A stretch of 64,000 bases of DNA from Gordionus sp. m RMFG-2023. Its lineage: Eukaryota; Nematomorpha; Gordioida; Chordodea; Parachordodidae. Positions 21,690-32,425 of this stretch are shown piece by piece. The stretch is taken from contig NC_088777.1 of NCBI RefSeq assembly GCF_954871325.1, positions 26,451,366 to 26,515,365 of the forward strand, read 5' to 3'. Both the position numbers and the translations under genes were made by a program. The first letter of the stretch is position 1. The number at the start of each line of letters is the position of its first letter. A model generated the notes under the pieces. That model saw nothing but the letters and a program-made list of their open reading frames with translations. It had not been told where the DNA came from and made no database searches.

Positions 21690-22700
21690 AAAAAATTAAC
21701 TGACATGTCTAGATTGTTTTCATCCCACTATGTAACAATGGATCAAGGGAACCTAGCGCCCGTGATCGATACATACCTGGCCTTCACCAAAGCAAGTAAA
21801 ATCATTGAAACCATGAAAGCACCGCTTAGGATCAGATACCAGGCTAACAATCCCGTGTACACCGATGCCTCAGGATCCCATATCGGAATTTCGTTTTGGG
21901 GGTACGAAAACATGTCTGTTGCCTTCCACGAGGCTTGCCTCCTATTCAATATCCCCACCTACGCTATAGCACACATCAACGCGAAAGAAGTGGCCATCAT
22001 GGCCCTCCACACAATCAGAATGCTATTATCTTCACTGATTCTACAGTCGCCTACTATTCTTTCAAGAAAGGCGGATCTGGAAGGGGCCTCGTGGCCCCTA
22101 TTTTGAAAGGGCCGTCCTTCGTGGACGACTTTGATTTCCTCCCTGCAGAGGAACTTTTCTTGATAGGGGAAATCATTCGTCCTAGCAGTTGACCAATTTC
22201 AATGGATAGCGAGTGCGAGAACCCCGATCCTTTTGGTCATCACTTCGATTAACCTTGGGAGGTTACCACCACGATTATCTGCAGGAGATACTCGTCCGAG
22301 CAACGGTCCACCCGCCCGAAGAGGAGAGACAGCGCAGTTCTCAGACTTGCTTAAAACGGTAAACAAATACTTAAGGGAACTGAGGCATCAGCTGTTCTCT
22401 CCTGATGATAATGATAACGAGGCAGATTCTGGAAGCGAGAGCACCTTCAACAATAATAATAACCTTCCTGCCCCTGCCCGCTGCCAGTCGAAACACAGAC
22501 TCAGACAGACCGTCTTTCATGTCCGAGGATTCGGGTTTTGAATGGTGGATCCCGGATGCCACGAACACCTCGTGGTCGTATGATAGCAACAATGCAGCGA
22601 CGCACTTACGTCTATCATCTCGGAGCTCGAGGACTCAATCTTCAGCGACGGCGGTGATTCTGTATGCCCCAGGTGGGGTCCTGCTGTACCATATCGATAT
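21690..22700 (+). pseudogene. RNase H-like relic in a GC-rich island, retroelement-derived fossil
   Basis: The frame 21,705-22,106 reads RLFSSHYVTMDQGN, then NNPVYTDASGSHIGISFWG, then AHINAKEVAIMALHTIRM. The next frame has AIIFTDSTVAYYSFKKGG. The Asp-Glu-Asp spacing of these blocks matches a ribonuclease H fold attached to a reverse transcriptase. The wording resembles that of DIRS-like elements, but I see no tyrosine recombinase or RT. The following ~600 bp (to about 22,700) is of similar composition, with Ser/Asp-rich frames I cannot assign. It is broken in a few places. The base composition is clearly more GC-rich than the DNA on either side. Confidence 0.5.
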
Positions 22701-23028
22701 TCAATTTACCTTATAATATCATTCTTATTTTTTTGTTAAGCTTATTTTTTTAGAAAAGGGTATAGAGATATTTTATATATAAACCATATATATATTTAGT
22801 TTATATGTATACTTTATATAAAAAATATGTTTTGTTTTAATAAAATGAATAATATTTTTAAAATAACCATTTTTATCAAATGGAAATATTTTTCCCATAA
22901 AGGTATTGCAAATGATCAAACTACAAACACGAAATAATGACCAAAACAAAAAAATTCTTTTATATTACCATGTTGACTTTTAAATGAAATTCTTATTCGA
23001 ATTTAAATTTATTATATAAATATTTATT
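22701..23028. other. unassigned AT-rich stretch
   Basis: The words AGAGATATTTTATATATAAACC and AATAACCATTTTTATCA also occur near 10,100-10,165, so this is probably a dispersed repeat. No coding sequence is seen until the hAT relic at 23,029. Confidence 0.35.
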
Positions 23029-23115
23029 AACCCTTCCTACTACTTATTGTTCAGCCGAAAGCGCTATGAGCAAAGTGAAAATAACCAAAACTCGAATGCG
23101 GAATAAAATTTTGGA
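23029..23115 (+). pseudogene. hAT transposase C-terminal relic
   Basis: One frame reads TLPTTYCSAESAMSKVKITK followed by TRMRNKI. This matches the hAT dimerisation core (LP-T-SAE-S-K-IKTR-RN). Only about 29 codons are recognisable and the rest of the transposase is absent. It is distinct in sequence from the other hAT relics in the window. Confidence 0.6.
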
Positions 23116-23140
23116 TTTTTTTTATATAAAATTTAGTATT

Positions 23141-23457
23141 TATATTGATCTGCATCGGGCCTACTTTTCCAAGCCCTGCCTAGCCGAATTTTTTTTTTAT
23201 TTGTCCCAAAAAGTCCAATCCAATATTTGTCAACCCGACCTAATTTTATTTAAATATAGAAAAATATATTATTTTTTTTCTTGTAAAAAAAATATTCTAC
23301 AAATTTTTATTTGACAAAATGTAATGATATCTTATTTAAAAGTTTAAGCACATCCAAACTAGGTCAGAAATTTTTTAAATTTAGGCTCAACCCAGCCTGA
23401 ACCGAAATTTTTTTTTAAAAATAGGCCCGGCATGAATTGGTCTCGACCAGATCTCTA
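23141..23457. mobile_element. hAT-like MITE with AGATCTG ends
   Basis: The left end TGATCTGCATCGGGCC and right end CTCGACCAGATCTCTA are imperfect inverted repeats. GC-rich words (AAGCCCTGCC, TAGGCCCGGC, CAACCCGACC) lie in an AT-rich body. This is the style of non-autonomous hATs starting with CAGAGATCTGCACGG. Similar ends occur near 48,165-48,190 and 59,430. The flanking 8-mers (GTATTTAT and ATTTTTAT) agree only in part. Confidence 0.45.
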
Positions 23458-23573
23458 ATTTTTATCCAGGAAAATTGATCTTTTTGAAAAATTTACTCCT
23501 TGACATCTAAAAGGTTATCCAAATTTTTAATAAAATAAGCAATACATTTTTTTCGCAACTCATATATAGGCCT

Positions 23574-23825
23574 TTATTTTTTAAATTTAATTTCATCATA
23601 ATTTAACATAATTAGTTTTTTATAATTCCAGTGCAAATACTGTATTAATTTTATTCTAATATTATTATAAAATAATTCAACAATATGTTTTTCATTAATT
23701 AAAATGTAATTTTTTAATTTCTTCGTTAAAACTGTTATGTTTGATAATAAAACCTTCCGGCACATCTTACAATGAAATTTATACCCTTTGTTAATTTTTT
23801 TTATCGAGATTAAAATATTTTGCAA
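23574..23825 (-). CDS. short ORF with a Cys pair, unassigned
   Basis: An 83-residue Lys/Ile-rich frame contains FHCKMCRKVLLSNITVLTKK and a later NEKHIVELF. The CxxC and downstream His resemble a BED- or C2H2-type zinc finger such as stands at the N-terminus of hAT transposases, but one ligand is uncertain. It may be a transposon remnant. Confidence 0.2.
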   Translation of the reverse strand: MQNILISIKKINKGYKFHCKMCRKVLLSNITVLTKKLKNYILINEKHIVELFYNNIRIKLIQYLHWNYKKLIMLNYDEIKFKK

Positions 23826-25229
23826 ATTCTAGAAAAGGAAATTCCATAAAATATAAATTTCAAAATTAAATTAAAAGATTATGATTTTAGAATTAATTAT
23901 ATATATATTTTAATAATCTTTGTGTGAATTTATTATATAAAATTGATCGCTACGCTACTGCTATTTTTTTTAAAAGTAGCGTGCTGAAGCCATCGTTGCT
24001 GGAAAAACGCGCTACACTACTTTAACACTGATTACCAATAAAAAATTAATTATTTTTTCTAGCCTAAATAGGCCTGAAAGATTGTAAATAAAATTTTGTT
24101 GTGGGATTATAAATGGTAGCTTATTAGAATATTCTTTTTATTAATATCATAGCATTATGGTTTGGCGAATATCGCGGCCGAAGGTTGCGGAATTTTTTAA
24201 GGAGGTAGGGGTAGATTTTGTAGTTTATTTCCAGCAAATGTTCTGCCATGTAAACGCTTCGCCTTGTGTCCTAATATGGATCACAATGTAGAAATTTGGG
24301 TTATCTCCTTGAACCTAAGCACTTTATGAGATGATCAATATTAGGGCTGTCAGATGCTTCAAATATTTTGGGAGAACCAAGGTTTTGAGATATTTTTTTA
24401 TAGTCCACATGACAGCAAGAATTCTATGAAACTATATCAACTACACTCATTATCTTAATATCAGAACTCTATTTATTTAGTATTACTGTTCACTCCCAAT
24501 ATTTTTAGTTAATAACTTACTAATATAAATATAAATGGGTAAAAGGATATTTTATTAAATATAAAGAAATTTTGAGATATTATGAAATATATATCTTAAA
24601 AAAGATTTACAATTATCTTCTAAATAATTTAGGCTTAGTTGTGAGTACGAAATATTTATCTAGTCACAGAAAAGTTATAAATACCTGTTAACAAAATATA
24701 ATAATAATTTTTTTCCATACCTCCTTAAATAATGGGGAAATTTTTTAATCATCCGTAATCTAATAAAAGGGAAATTTATATTTTACCCATCATCAAATAA
24801 AGTAGAAAGTTATGATTATCTGCTAATATTTTATAAATTATATCTTAAATTTGCTAAACATGCTTATATCATTTAGAAACTTATTGAATAAAGATTTTAT
24901 GAATTTATATCAATACTAACATCTGCATAGTTGAAAGTACTAAATATATACTATACTCTCCATCAGCAACACATAAGGAGCTATCACATTACAAAGATAT
25001 TTTAAATGAAATAAACTGCCCAAATTTCCAAATTGGTGAACAAAATTCTAAAACTATGGTTGAAATAGCTGAAATGAGAAACTCTTTAATTTAGATATCT
25101 ATATTAAAAGATCCAATAATATTATTTTAGTTTGAATTAACCTATCTTTAGTTGCTTTTTTGAACGAGATAAATAATAAAAGTTAAAAATGGGATGAAGA
25201 TTAAAGCAAAATATATAAAATTTTTATAT
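23826..25229. other. unassigned AT-rich stretch with a possible hAT terminus
   Basis: At 23,945-24,030 a GC-richer block contains CGCTACGCTACTG, AAAGTAGCGTGC and GCGCTACACTAC and ends TTTAACACTG, which on the minus strand is a CAGTGTTAAAGTAGTG start. No partner end is seen. At 24,165-24,270 there is another GC-richer patch (GGAGGTAGGGGTAG, CCATGTAAACGCTTCGCC). Its right edge loosely resembles the MITE at 440-1,005. The rest is featureless. Confidence 0.3.
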
Positions 25230-25231
25230 AT

Positions 25232-25295
25232 CATGCCTAGTAGCGCACCCCCAAAGTAATTGCCTGATACGAGTATCCCGGGTTCGAATCTCATT
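25232..25295 (+). ncRNA. tRNA-like sequence (SINE head or tRNA relic)
   Basis: TGCCTAGTAGCGC (25,234-25,246) fits an A box, and GGTTCGAATCT (25,281-25,291) is a near-perfect B box, with a spacing of about 36 bp. The T-stem partner (CCGGG against TCTCA) does not pair, so a working tRNA is unlikely. A tRNA-derived SINE head or tRNA pseudogene fits best. Confidence 0.5.
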
Positions 25296-25436
25296 AATTT
25301 TAATACTTCAAGATAATAGGAGCGTGACAATAATTATGTGATATATTTAATCAAAGTATTTGATCATATTTGATCTGTCAAATACTTTCGGTTGACCAAC
25401 CCTGTAAAATACTCCATTATTTATAAAAAAATATAT

Positions 25437-25756
25437 ATTGAGTAATAAAGAGACAAATAAAACCAGATCATTTATTAGTTTTATGTGTAATGTTAAATGA
25501 GAGTTTCCTATTCAAGAAAGAAAATGTCGGAAAACAATTTTGGAAAAAGTTCTATATTTAGGAAAATGTTCAATCAAGATTTTGAAACTTTGCTTTATTG
25601 AGTAATAAAGAGACAAATAAAACCAGATCATTTATTAGTTTTATGTGTAATGTTAAATGAGAGTTTCCTATTCAAGAAAGAAAAGGTCGGAAAACAATTT
25701 TGGAAAAAGTTCTATATTTAGGAAAATGTTCAATCAAGATTTTGAAACTTTGCTTT
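25437..25756. repeat. recent 160-bp tandem duplication
   Basis: The block starting TTGAGTAATAAAGAGACAAA is followed by a nearly identical copy (start words at 25,441 and 25,601). By eye the two differ at one base (GAAAATGTCGG against GAAAAGGTCGG). It is non-coding. The high identity means a very recent event. Confidence 0.95.
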
Positions 25757-28700
25757 TGATTAATTTTTTTGAAAATGCATATAATATTTACTCCTAAAGC
25801 TAATCATCTAAATTTTGTTAAAAATATATCTTGGGCTTGTTTTCAATAAAGTATGGGAGCAGATTTTTCGCTTATTTTCAAAAATCATTTAAAGCCTCAG
25901 TTAATAAAAATAATTAGATATTTTGCTTTAAACTATAAATAATCCATCAAACTTTAAAAAATTTCTATATATTCATGATTATAGCAGCCGAAAGATTAAA
26001 AATTAGAAAGTACCACTACTTTTCAGATTTTATTACATTGGCTATCATTTTGATATTTCTAATCAATAGGGATAGTGGATTCTCTCTTAATTTTACAACA
26101 CAACGATGAGACCTTTCTATTTCTTTTTTTAATTGTTTTTCCTCCGTCATGTTTTTTTAAATATGCTAATTAACAAATTTTTTTAAAATTATTATGTTTC
26201 AAATAGTTCACATGTTTATTTATATTTATATCTTAATATATGTTATTTCCAAATTTTTAAAAATAAATAAAAGATTTAATATTAAAGGGGAAGTTATATT
26301 ATACCGATTAAACTTGTTACCAGGTTTTTAGCTTATTTAGAAAAACAGCTAAAGTGGTATAAAGTAAACCACTGGCTTCGGAATTAAGTGACAAGAGGTG
26401 AATTAAGAAATAAAAAGGGATGAGATAAAAGCCGTGTCTCCTTATAAAAAAACCAAAATCAATTAAGAAAAAATAGAAAGAATGAATGTTCTTGCGTAGT
26501 CTGTAACCAAAATTTCGAAGAAACAAGTAGGAAAATAGATTAATTGTACATTGTATTTGTAATCATCACACAAGGAATGTGACAATTGATTTCTAATCAG
26601 CCTTTAGATTGATTTTTCTGTAATTTAAATAAGTTCCTACCTAAATATTTAATAAAATTCAAGATGGTTTTATCCCATTTTATCCAATATACTTTGCCAT
26701 CTTCGGACATGGGATGTGATAGAAAAAATCGACCACTACTAAATCTTAAATAGCGTTTATGAGGCGAGAATACAATTTTTGTTTTGTAGCTAGTTAAATG
26801 TTTAATTTATCATATTATAAAATTATTAAATTTGGTTGAAATATAATAAAAAGTTTATCCTAAAATCTTTGACATCCAACTTTGGTCTCTCCTACACCTT
26901 TTTATATGAATGATCCATTATTTTCCTTTTTGATTTGAAACTTTTCCTAATAAGACGTATCCCCAATTAATTGAATTTTCTCCCCCTTTAATTAACGTGT
27001 ATCTTCTTTTAATAGAAAATCTTCTAAATTAAAATTTAATATAAATATATCACTCCTAATAAATTATCAAAATCTTTTAAACTTAGTATATTCTTTCTAT
27101 ATTTCATTTATTATTTCTTTATCACAATTAATTCTTTGCATTTTAATTTTTTTATTGATAATAAAATCAGTGATTTATTCAAATGTTTCGATATTATCAA
27201 GATCATTAGGAATAGATATTTCGATATTTGTGTCATTCTCGACTATTTCTGAATGAGTAGTAAGCGCTTTCCCACTTTTATTAATGCCCTGGATTTCAAT
27301 CGTATCCTCATTCCTGGAAATATAATCTTAAATTGGGCATATTATTGTTAAATTTAAAATTGATAATAAATGTATAGTGATTGTAAGGATCTTTATTTAT
27401 ATTCATCTTTCTTCCCATATCCTTTAACATGGCACACTTATTTTCAAAATAGCTTACCATGATTCGAACATTGTTTCAAGTCTTTAGAGTACAAAGCATA
27501 TCGTTCCGGCAGTGTTTGTTTAGACCATTCGTATATTCTATACATTATATTATTAATGAATATGAAATTAGTAAAAAAATTTCAAAACTGATTTATTGAA
27601 TTAGCATGTCGAAATTCGTCTTTGTCTTTATATAATACCAAAAACCTAGCTCGAGCCTTAATTAATTTAAAAAATTCTAAAAAACAATATTTTCTCTTTT
27701 TTATCAAATAAATATAATTAGAATTTTCTCGGATTAAGACAGAGAAATTAGTGATTTTTAATTTATGTAATATAAATTTGGGTTTATATGATATTTTCAA
27801 TTAAATCAGACAGGGTCAGATTTAAAAATAAATAAAAATTTGGATCGGGCTGGGTTTGTGACAAAAAACGAAGGTTTTAAAAGGCATTTTGATCATTTGA
27901 TATTTTTAAAAGATAGGTTTAAAAAAGCAAAATCAGAGTAATTTGAATATTATAAACTAAAAGAATTAATAATGATTATGCAAGCATTTTTATATTTTTT
28001 ATTATGCAAATAATATGTTCAGGATTTTGGAGATTTTGCACTTTTAGTTTTTACAATTTTTTGGAGTTTTTACTTTTTTTTTTGTGGTAACATAATTTTT
28101 TACATTTATTTTTGTTAACTTTTGTTTTTTTATATTATTTTATAAATTTTATTAATTTATTATACCTTTAATGTTTATCCTGTTGATGAAATATAATAAT
28201 TAAGATTAGTAATTTTTATATATGAAATTAATTATTATATTTAAGCATCGTCCCAACTTGAAAATTTGCTTATTTATTCCTTAATCCTATATCTATACAT
28301 AAAAAAATTGAGAGAAAAAAATGCCGATTTGATTTTAGGACCAGACATTAAAATTTTTTTAACAATATTTGATATTATATAACTTTAACAACCATTAGAC
28401 TATATGAAGAAATTTAAATGACGCTTGCTCAATTATATCCAAAAATTTTTAAATTTAAATGGAGTATATTTTGTCCAAAATGGCCCATTTTTTCAACCCA
28501 TATCTCAGTCGCTGTTTGGAGTTGAGGGATAAAATTTCAATTTTTCTTTATAATATATAAAAACTCTTGTAAAAATTTTAGAAATATCTGAGGGAGTTTA
28601 TTGAAAGCGTTTTATTGTTAAATTGCCAATGAATTTATATAAATTATCTAAATATGTTACATACATTTTTTGTTCGAGTTCTGTAGATATTATGCTAGAA

Positions 28701-28840
28701 TAAACGAATTTATGAGCGAATTCTTCAATTTCTTTCTATATATCAGATACAAAATAATATATCCCTTTTCTAATTAAATGATATTTCATTTCTATCGTTA
28801 TTTAATCTTATAAATGATATAAAATCTATTATATTACAAC
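25757..28840. other. long AT-rich stretch without recognisable genes
   Basis: Small frames occur at 26,317-26,526 and 27,582-27,800 on the minus strand. A minus-strand stretch at about 27,135-27,310 reads SEIVENDTNIEISIPNDLDN, more protein-like than expected. Another at about 27,410-27,545 contains WSKQTLPERYALYSKDLKQC. None matches a family I know; they may be remains of one decayed element. GGATCGGGCTGGG near 27,843 resembles a GC-rich MITE word seen elsewhere. Confidence 0.25.
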
Positions 28841-29434
28841 AGAGTTTGGAACCTGTTATCTCAGAACTGAGACAAATCTATGAACCGGAACCTCTTTTAA
28901 AATGTTCAGGAACCGATTCTAGCAATGCAAATCTATGATATTGTTCAAAATGTTGTGTGAATTATTTTTAAAGATATAATTTATTAATTAAATTTTTGGA
29001 TATTTTTCGCTGCTTTAATAAAGTTTGGAACCTGGAAATATAAGAAATGGAGCCAGAATTCAGAATTCCTTTTATTTTAAAAAATAAAGAGTTCAATTAA
29101 ATTAAATAACTTTATTAATGATGCATGTGAATTCGATCTAAATTCTAATCTGGGTAAATATTCTTAAAATAAAAATTTGAACTTAATTCTGTGACAAGTT
29201 CACATCAGATGAAAACAAATCAGAAGAGAATCTAATTCTAGGACAGGGTTCCTATAGAATATTCTTATTAGGATATACACGTAAAAAATTTTTTTTACAT
29301 TTTGAATAATTCATTTTAATATACATAAAAACGCAAATTTTTGAAGATAATTAATTTTTAAAGTAATTAAAGATTTTGTAAGATTTTTTATATAAAATTG
29401 TTATATTAATAAAATTTTTATTGCAAGTAAATAA
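28841..29434. other. AT-rich stretch with GGAACC words, possible LTR of the next element
   Basis: GGAACC/GGTTCC motifs recur near 28,850, 28,887, 28,910, 29,028 and 29,250, as in some hAT MITEs. The last 170 bp contain ATATACACGTAAAAAATTTT, which loosely resembles the block at 39,830-39,885 downstream of the related Ty3-like element. It could therefore be the end of an LTR. No firm boundary is visible. Confidence 0.25.
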
Positions 29435-31365
29435 ATGAAAATATGGTTTATTCTTTCACTAGTTAGCCTAATTTTAATAAAATGACAATTTCTAAGAAAA
29501 ATTTTATGAAATTTTTAATACGCAATTATAAATTGGATATGACAAATAGTGTGGTTATAGCTTTAATTTTTTTCATATTACATGTATCTTTAATTGTTAT
29601 TCAACAATTAATAAAATTAAGAAGAAATCTCTGATAAATAAGGTAAGTTAAATGATCCAAATTTTGTAGATATAATTTCTATGGCGCCAAGTCTTCAGAT
29701 TTTCTGAGGATATAAAATAAGTTTAAACTTGATTTTACTTGAACCTAAAAAGTAGTAAAAAAATAGATAATTCCAATGGAAATAACATAATTAAAGGTTT
29801 AAATACAGGCTTTGTATCTAATATTTCAGAAAGTGTATATATAACGAAAGATATAAATGATAATTACTTGTGAGTGAAATTAAAAAGCAATATCTGAGGT
29901 TGTGATTGATAAACCTGTGGAGATTTTAAAAAGTAATAGTATACTAATAATGTTAAGCAATGTGAAAGCGAATATTTCTACGTGAGATTAGAGAAATTAA
30001 AGAAAGTTTAAAAAATCTTTCTAGAGACATATATACAATTAAAAATAAAATTTTTAGCGAAAATTTAATATTTGTGGTCGAAAAGGTCATAGCGAAAAAA
30101 ATTGTTTTTCGCGTGATCGGAAAAATAATGAAAAGTTAATATAGATGTGGATTCTTAGTCAAGAAATTGCATTGTGAAAGAAGTAAATTTTAAAAATGGT
30201 TTTCCGCGGAGATCACCAGTATTGATAAACCGGTAGTTTGCAACATAAAAAATCCTGTTATTTCAAACTAAGTGAAATAGATATGTATAATATGGATAGT
30301 TCCCGAATGTGTTTCGATGTGAATTAATGGGTCCTATTGCTATGAATTGTGTTCAATCCATGAGTTGCAGTGACTATATGATTTGCGAGAAAATCATATA
30401 AAAATCGAGAAAACATATATTTATAATAATAAAATATTAACACATATAGTGTTGTAAAAAATTCTTTGGATATATTTAATAAAAAATACAATTGTCATGG
30501 CAATGATAGTTGTAAATTTTAACTCGAATAAAAAGAGTTGCAGTGTTGGAATTTTCATTGTCATTTGATGAAATAAAAAATTTTAAATTGATACTAATCT
30601 GAACAAAAAGGATTATTGTAATAAGAAAGGTGGGAAATATCCATTAAAGATATATAATAAAAAAAATTAATGATATTCAGTAAAAAGCCATTAAATTCAG
30701 GGATGAATAGGTATCAATATTAATTATATTGAAAGTGAAAATTCGAATATGATAAATATTTTTCAGCCGATTAAAACAGATAAAATTTTAATGAAATATT
30801 GAATGAACAATGTTCGTGTCCTCGGGTTAAATTGAAGAATGATCATATGTACTTTGACATGTTATTTGATACTGGTGCTAGTTCTATAATGTCTCGAGAA
30901 AATTTTTATAAATATTGGCCGAAAAGTATTATTGAAAAAGAAAATATGTTTGTGGAACAATTTGATGACTCCGAAATTAAAATTTTGAGTAAAACACAAT
31001 GGGATGCTGTTTTTAATGATACTACGATAAGTTTGGATTTATGGGTGGTAGAAAAAAAAATGTAGAAACCAATATGGGGTGGGATTGGATTACTAAAATT
31101 GGACCTCGTAATAATTATTGAAATATTTTTATCATAGATAGCTAATTAGCTGCTGATAATGCTTAAAGAAAAATAATTGCGGATGGCATTCGAAATAAAA
31201 ATGTCAGATTTAGTAAGAGAGGAAGTGAATCCCCTCATTATTTCTGATATTTGTGAAAATTCCGATGAATCAATTGTTGAATCGGATAGTTCAAAAAATA
31301 ACAGTGAAAATGAAAATCAAATTGTTGATTTTGAATTTAATAAATAAAATAAAATGTGTGGAGAT

Positions 31366-32425
31366 CAGAGTTGTTAAGGAGCAGCGCTCCTTTACACCTG
31401 GAGCGCCCCTCCTTTTTAAAATTGGGGAGCGGGAGCTAGCTCCTTTTAGGGCTGGAGTGGAGGAGCGCCGCTCCTTTAAATTTAATGTCTAAATTAAATT
31501 ATTTTTTAAATATTAATAATATTTATTAATTAAAATTCAATAAAAATGAAATTTTAATAAATTTAAATTTATCTATTATTAAATGTTTAGCCTAGTTTTA
31601 TATTGGGTTTTCATCTAATCATTTTAAATATTAAACATCAAATTTTCCTTTTTATATTGAAAATTTTTTGGAAAATCTTGCAATTCATATTAATATTCAT
31701 TTTATAGATATATAATAAAAAATAGTTTTAGATATTATGGATTTAGAGATCATAGATGAAGAAATCGAATTTCCATTTCCATCATACAAAAAATATTTTA
31801 AACTTCTAAAAGATGTTGATCCAAATGATCAAATAAATTTAAGGGCAAAATGTCTTTTGTGTTAAATAAATTATTTAATTTTCAAAAGTGAGCAGCTTCA
31901 ATCCAAAAAAACATCTAAAAGTAAAAAATCTTTCTCTTAAATACAAATTGATTTGGAAGATTTTTTTGGATTCCATGAAATTGATCATCAGGAAGAAATA
32001 TATTGGACAAATATTTTTTAAATAATGATACCAAAATACTATTTTTGATAAATTCCCTGAATTAAAAAATATCTTTATAAAATACAATACCTCGCTTCCC
32101 TCTAGTGCTCCTGTGGAGTGCCTATTTAGTATTGCAAAACAGGTCTTAGGGGAGAGGCGTGGATGTATGTTAGATTCTAATTTATAAAATTTATTACTTT
32201 TAAAAGCTAATAAAAGGTTATAAATATTTTGATAGATCATTTAATTTAAATAAAGCTTGTATACCTTCTAAAAAAATGAAAATCAAAGGAGCGGTTATGG
32301 AGTGGCACTCCATTACATGGAGCGGGAGCTTGTTCCTTTTAAAAATGTAGCGGCGGGAGCTAGCTCTTTTTGAGAAGGTAGGAGCGGGAGCTAGCTACTT
32401 TTAAAAAGGAGCGTTAACAACTCTG
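31366..32425 (+). mobile_element. internally deleted hAT inserted in the Ty3-like fossil
   Basis: The left end CAGAGTTGTTAAGG and right end TTAACAACTCTG are inverted repeats. GTGGAGAT flanks both sides (31,358-31,365 and 32,426-32,433). Subterminal GC-rich words GGAGCGGGAGCTAGCTCC and GGAGCGCCGCTCC occur in several partly palindromic copies at both ends. At 1,060 bp it keeps only the start and end of the transposase. It shares its terminal sequence with the hAT at 55,011-57,918. Confidence 0.92.
31737..32225 (+). pseudogene. hAT transposase ends with the core deleted
   Basis: The N-terminal part starts ATG at 31,737 and reads EEIEFPFPSYKKYFKLL then LRAKCLLC. This parallels the PWPIYRPYFKII...VKCLPC start of the transposase at 57,300-57,500 (a BED-like zinc finger). 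A stop follows the second Cys. The C-terminal part near 32,060-32,225 reads [20 protein letters not shown] then NLLLLKANKR, the hAT dimerisation motif with Cys in place of the usual Arg of VERLFS. The catalytic core between them is missing. Confidence 0.75.
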
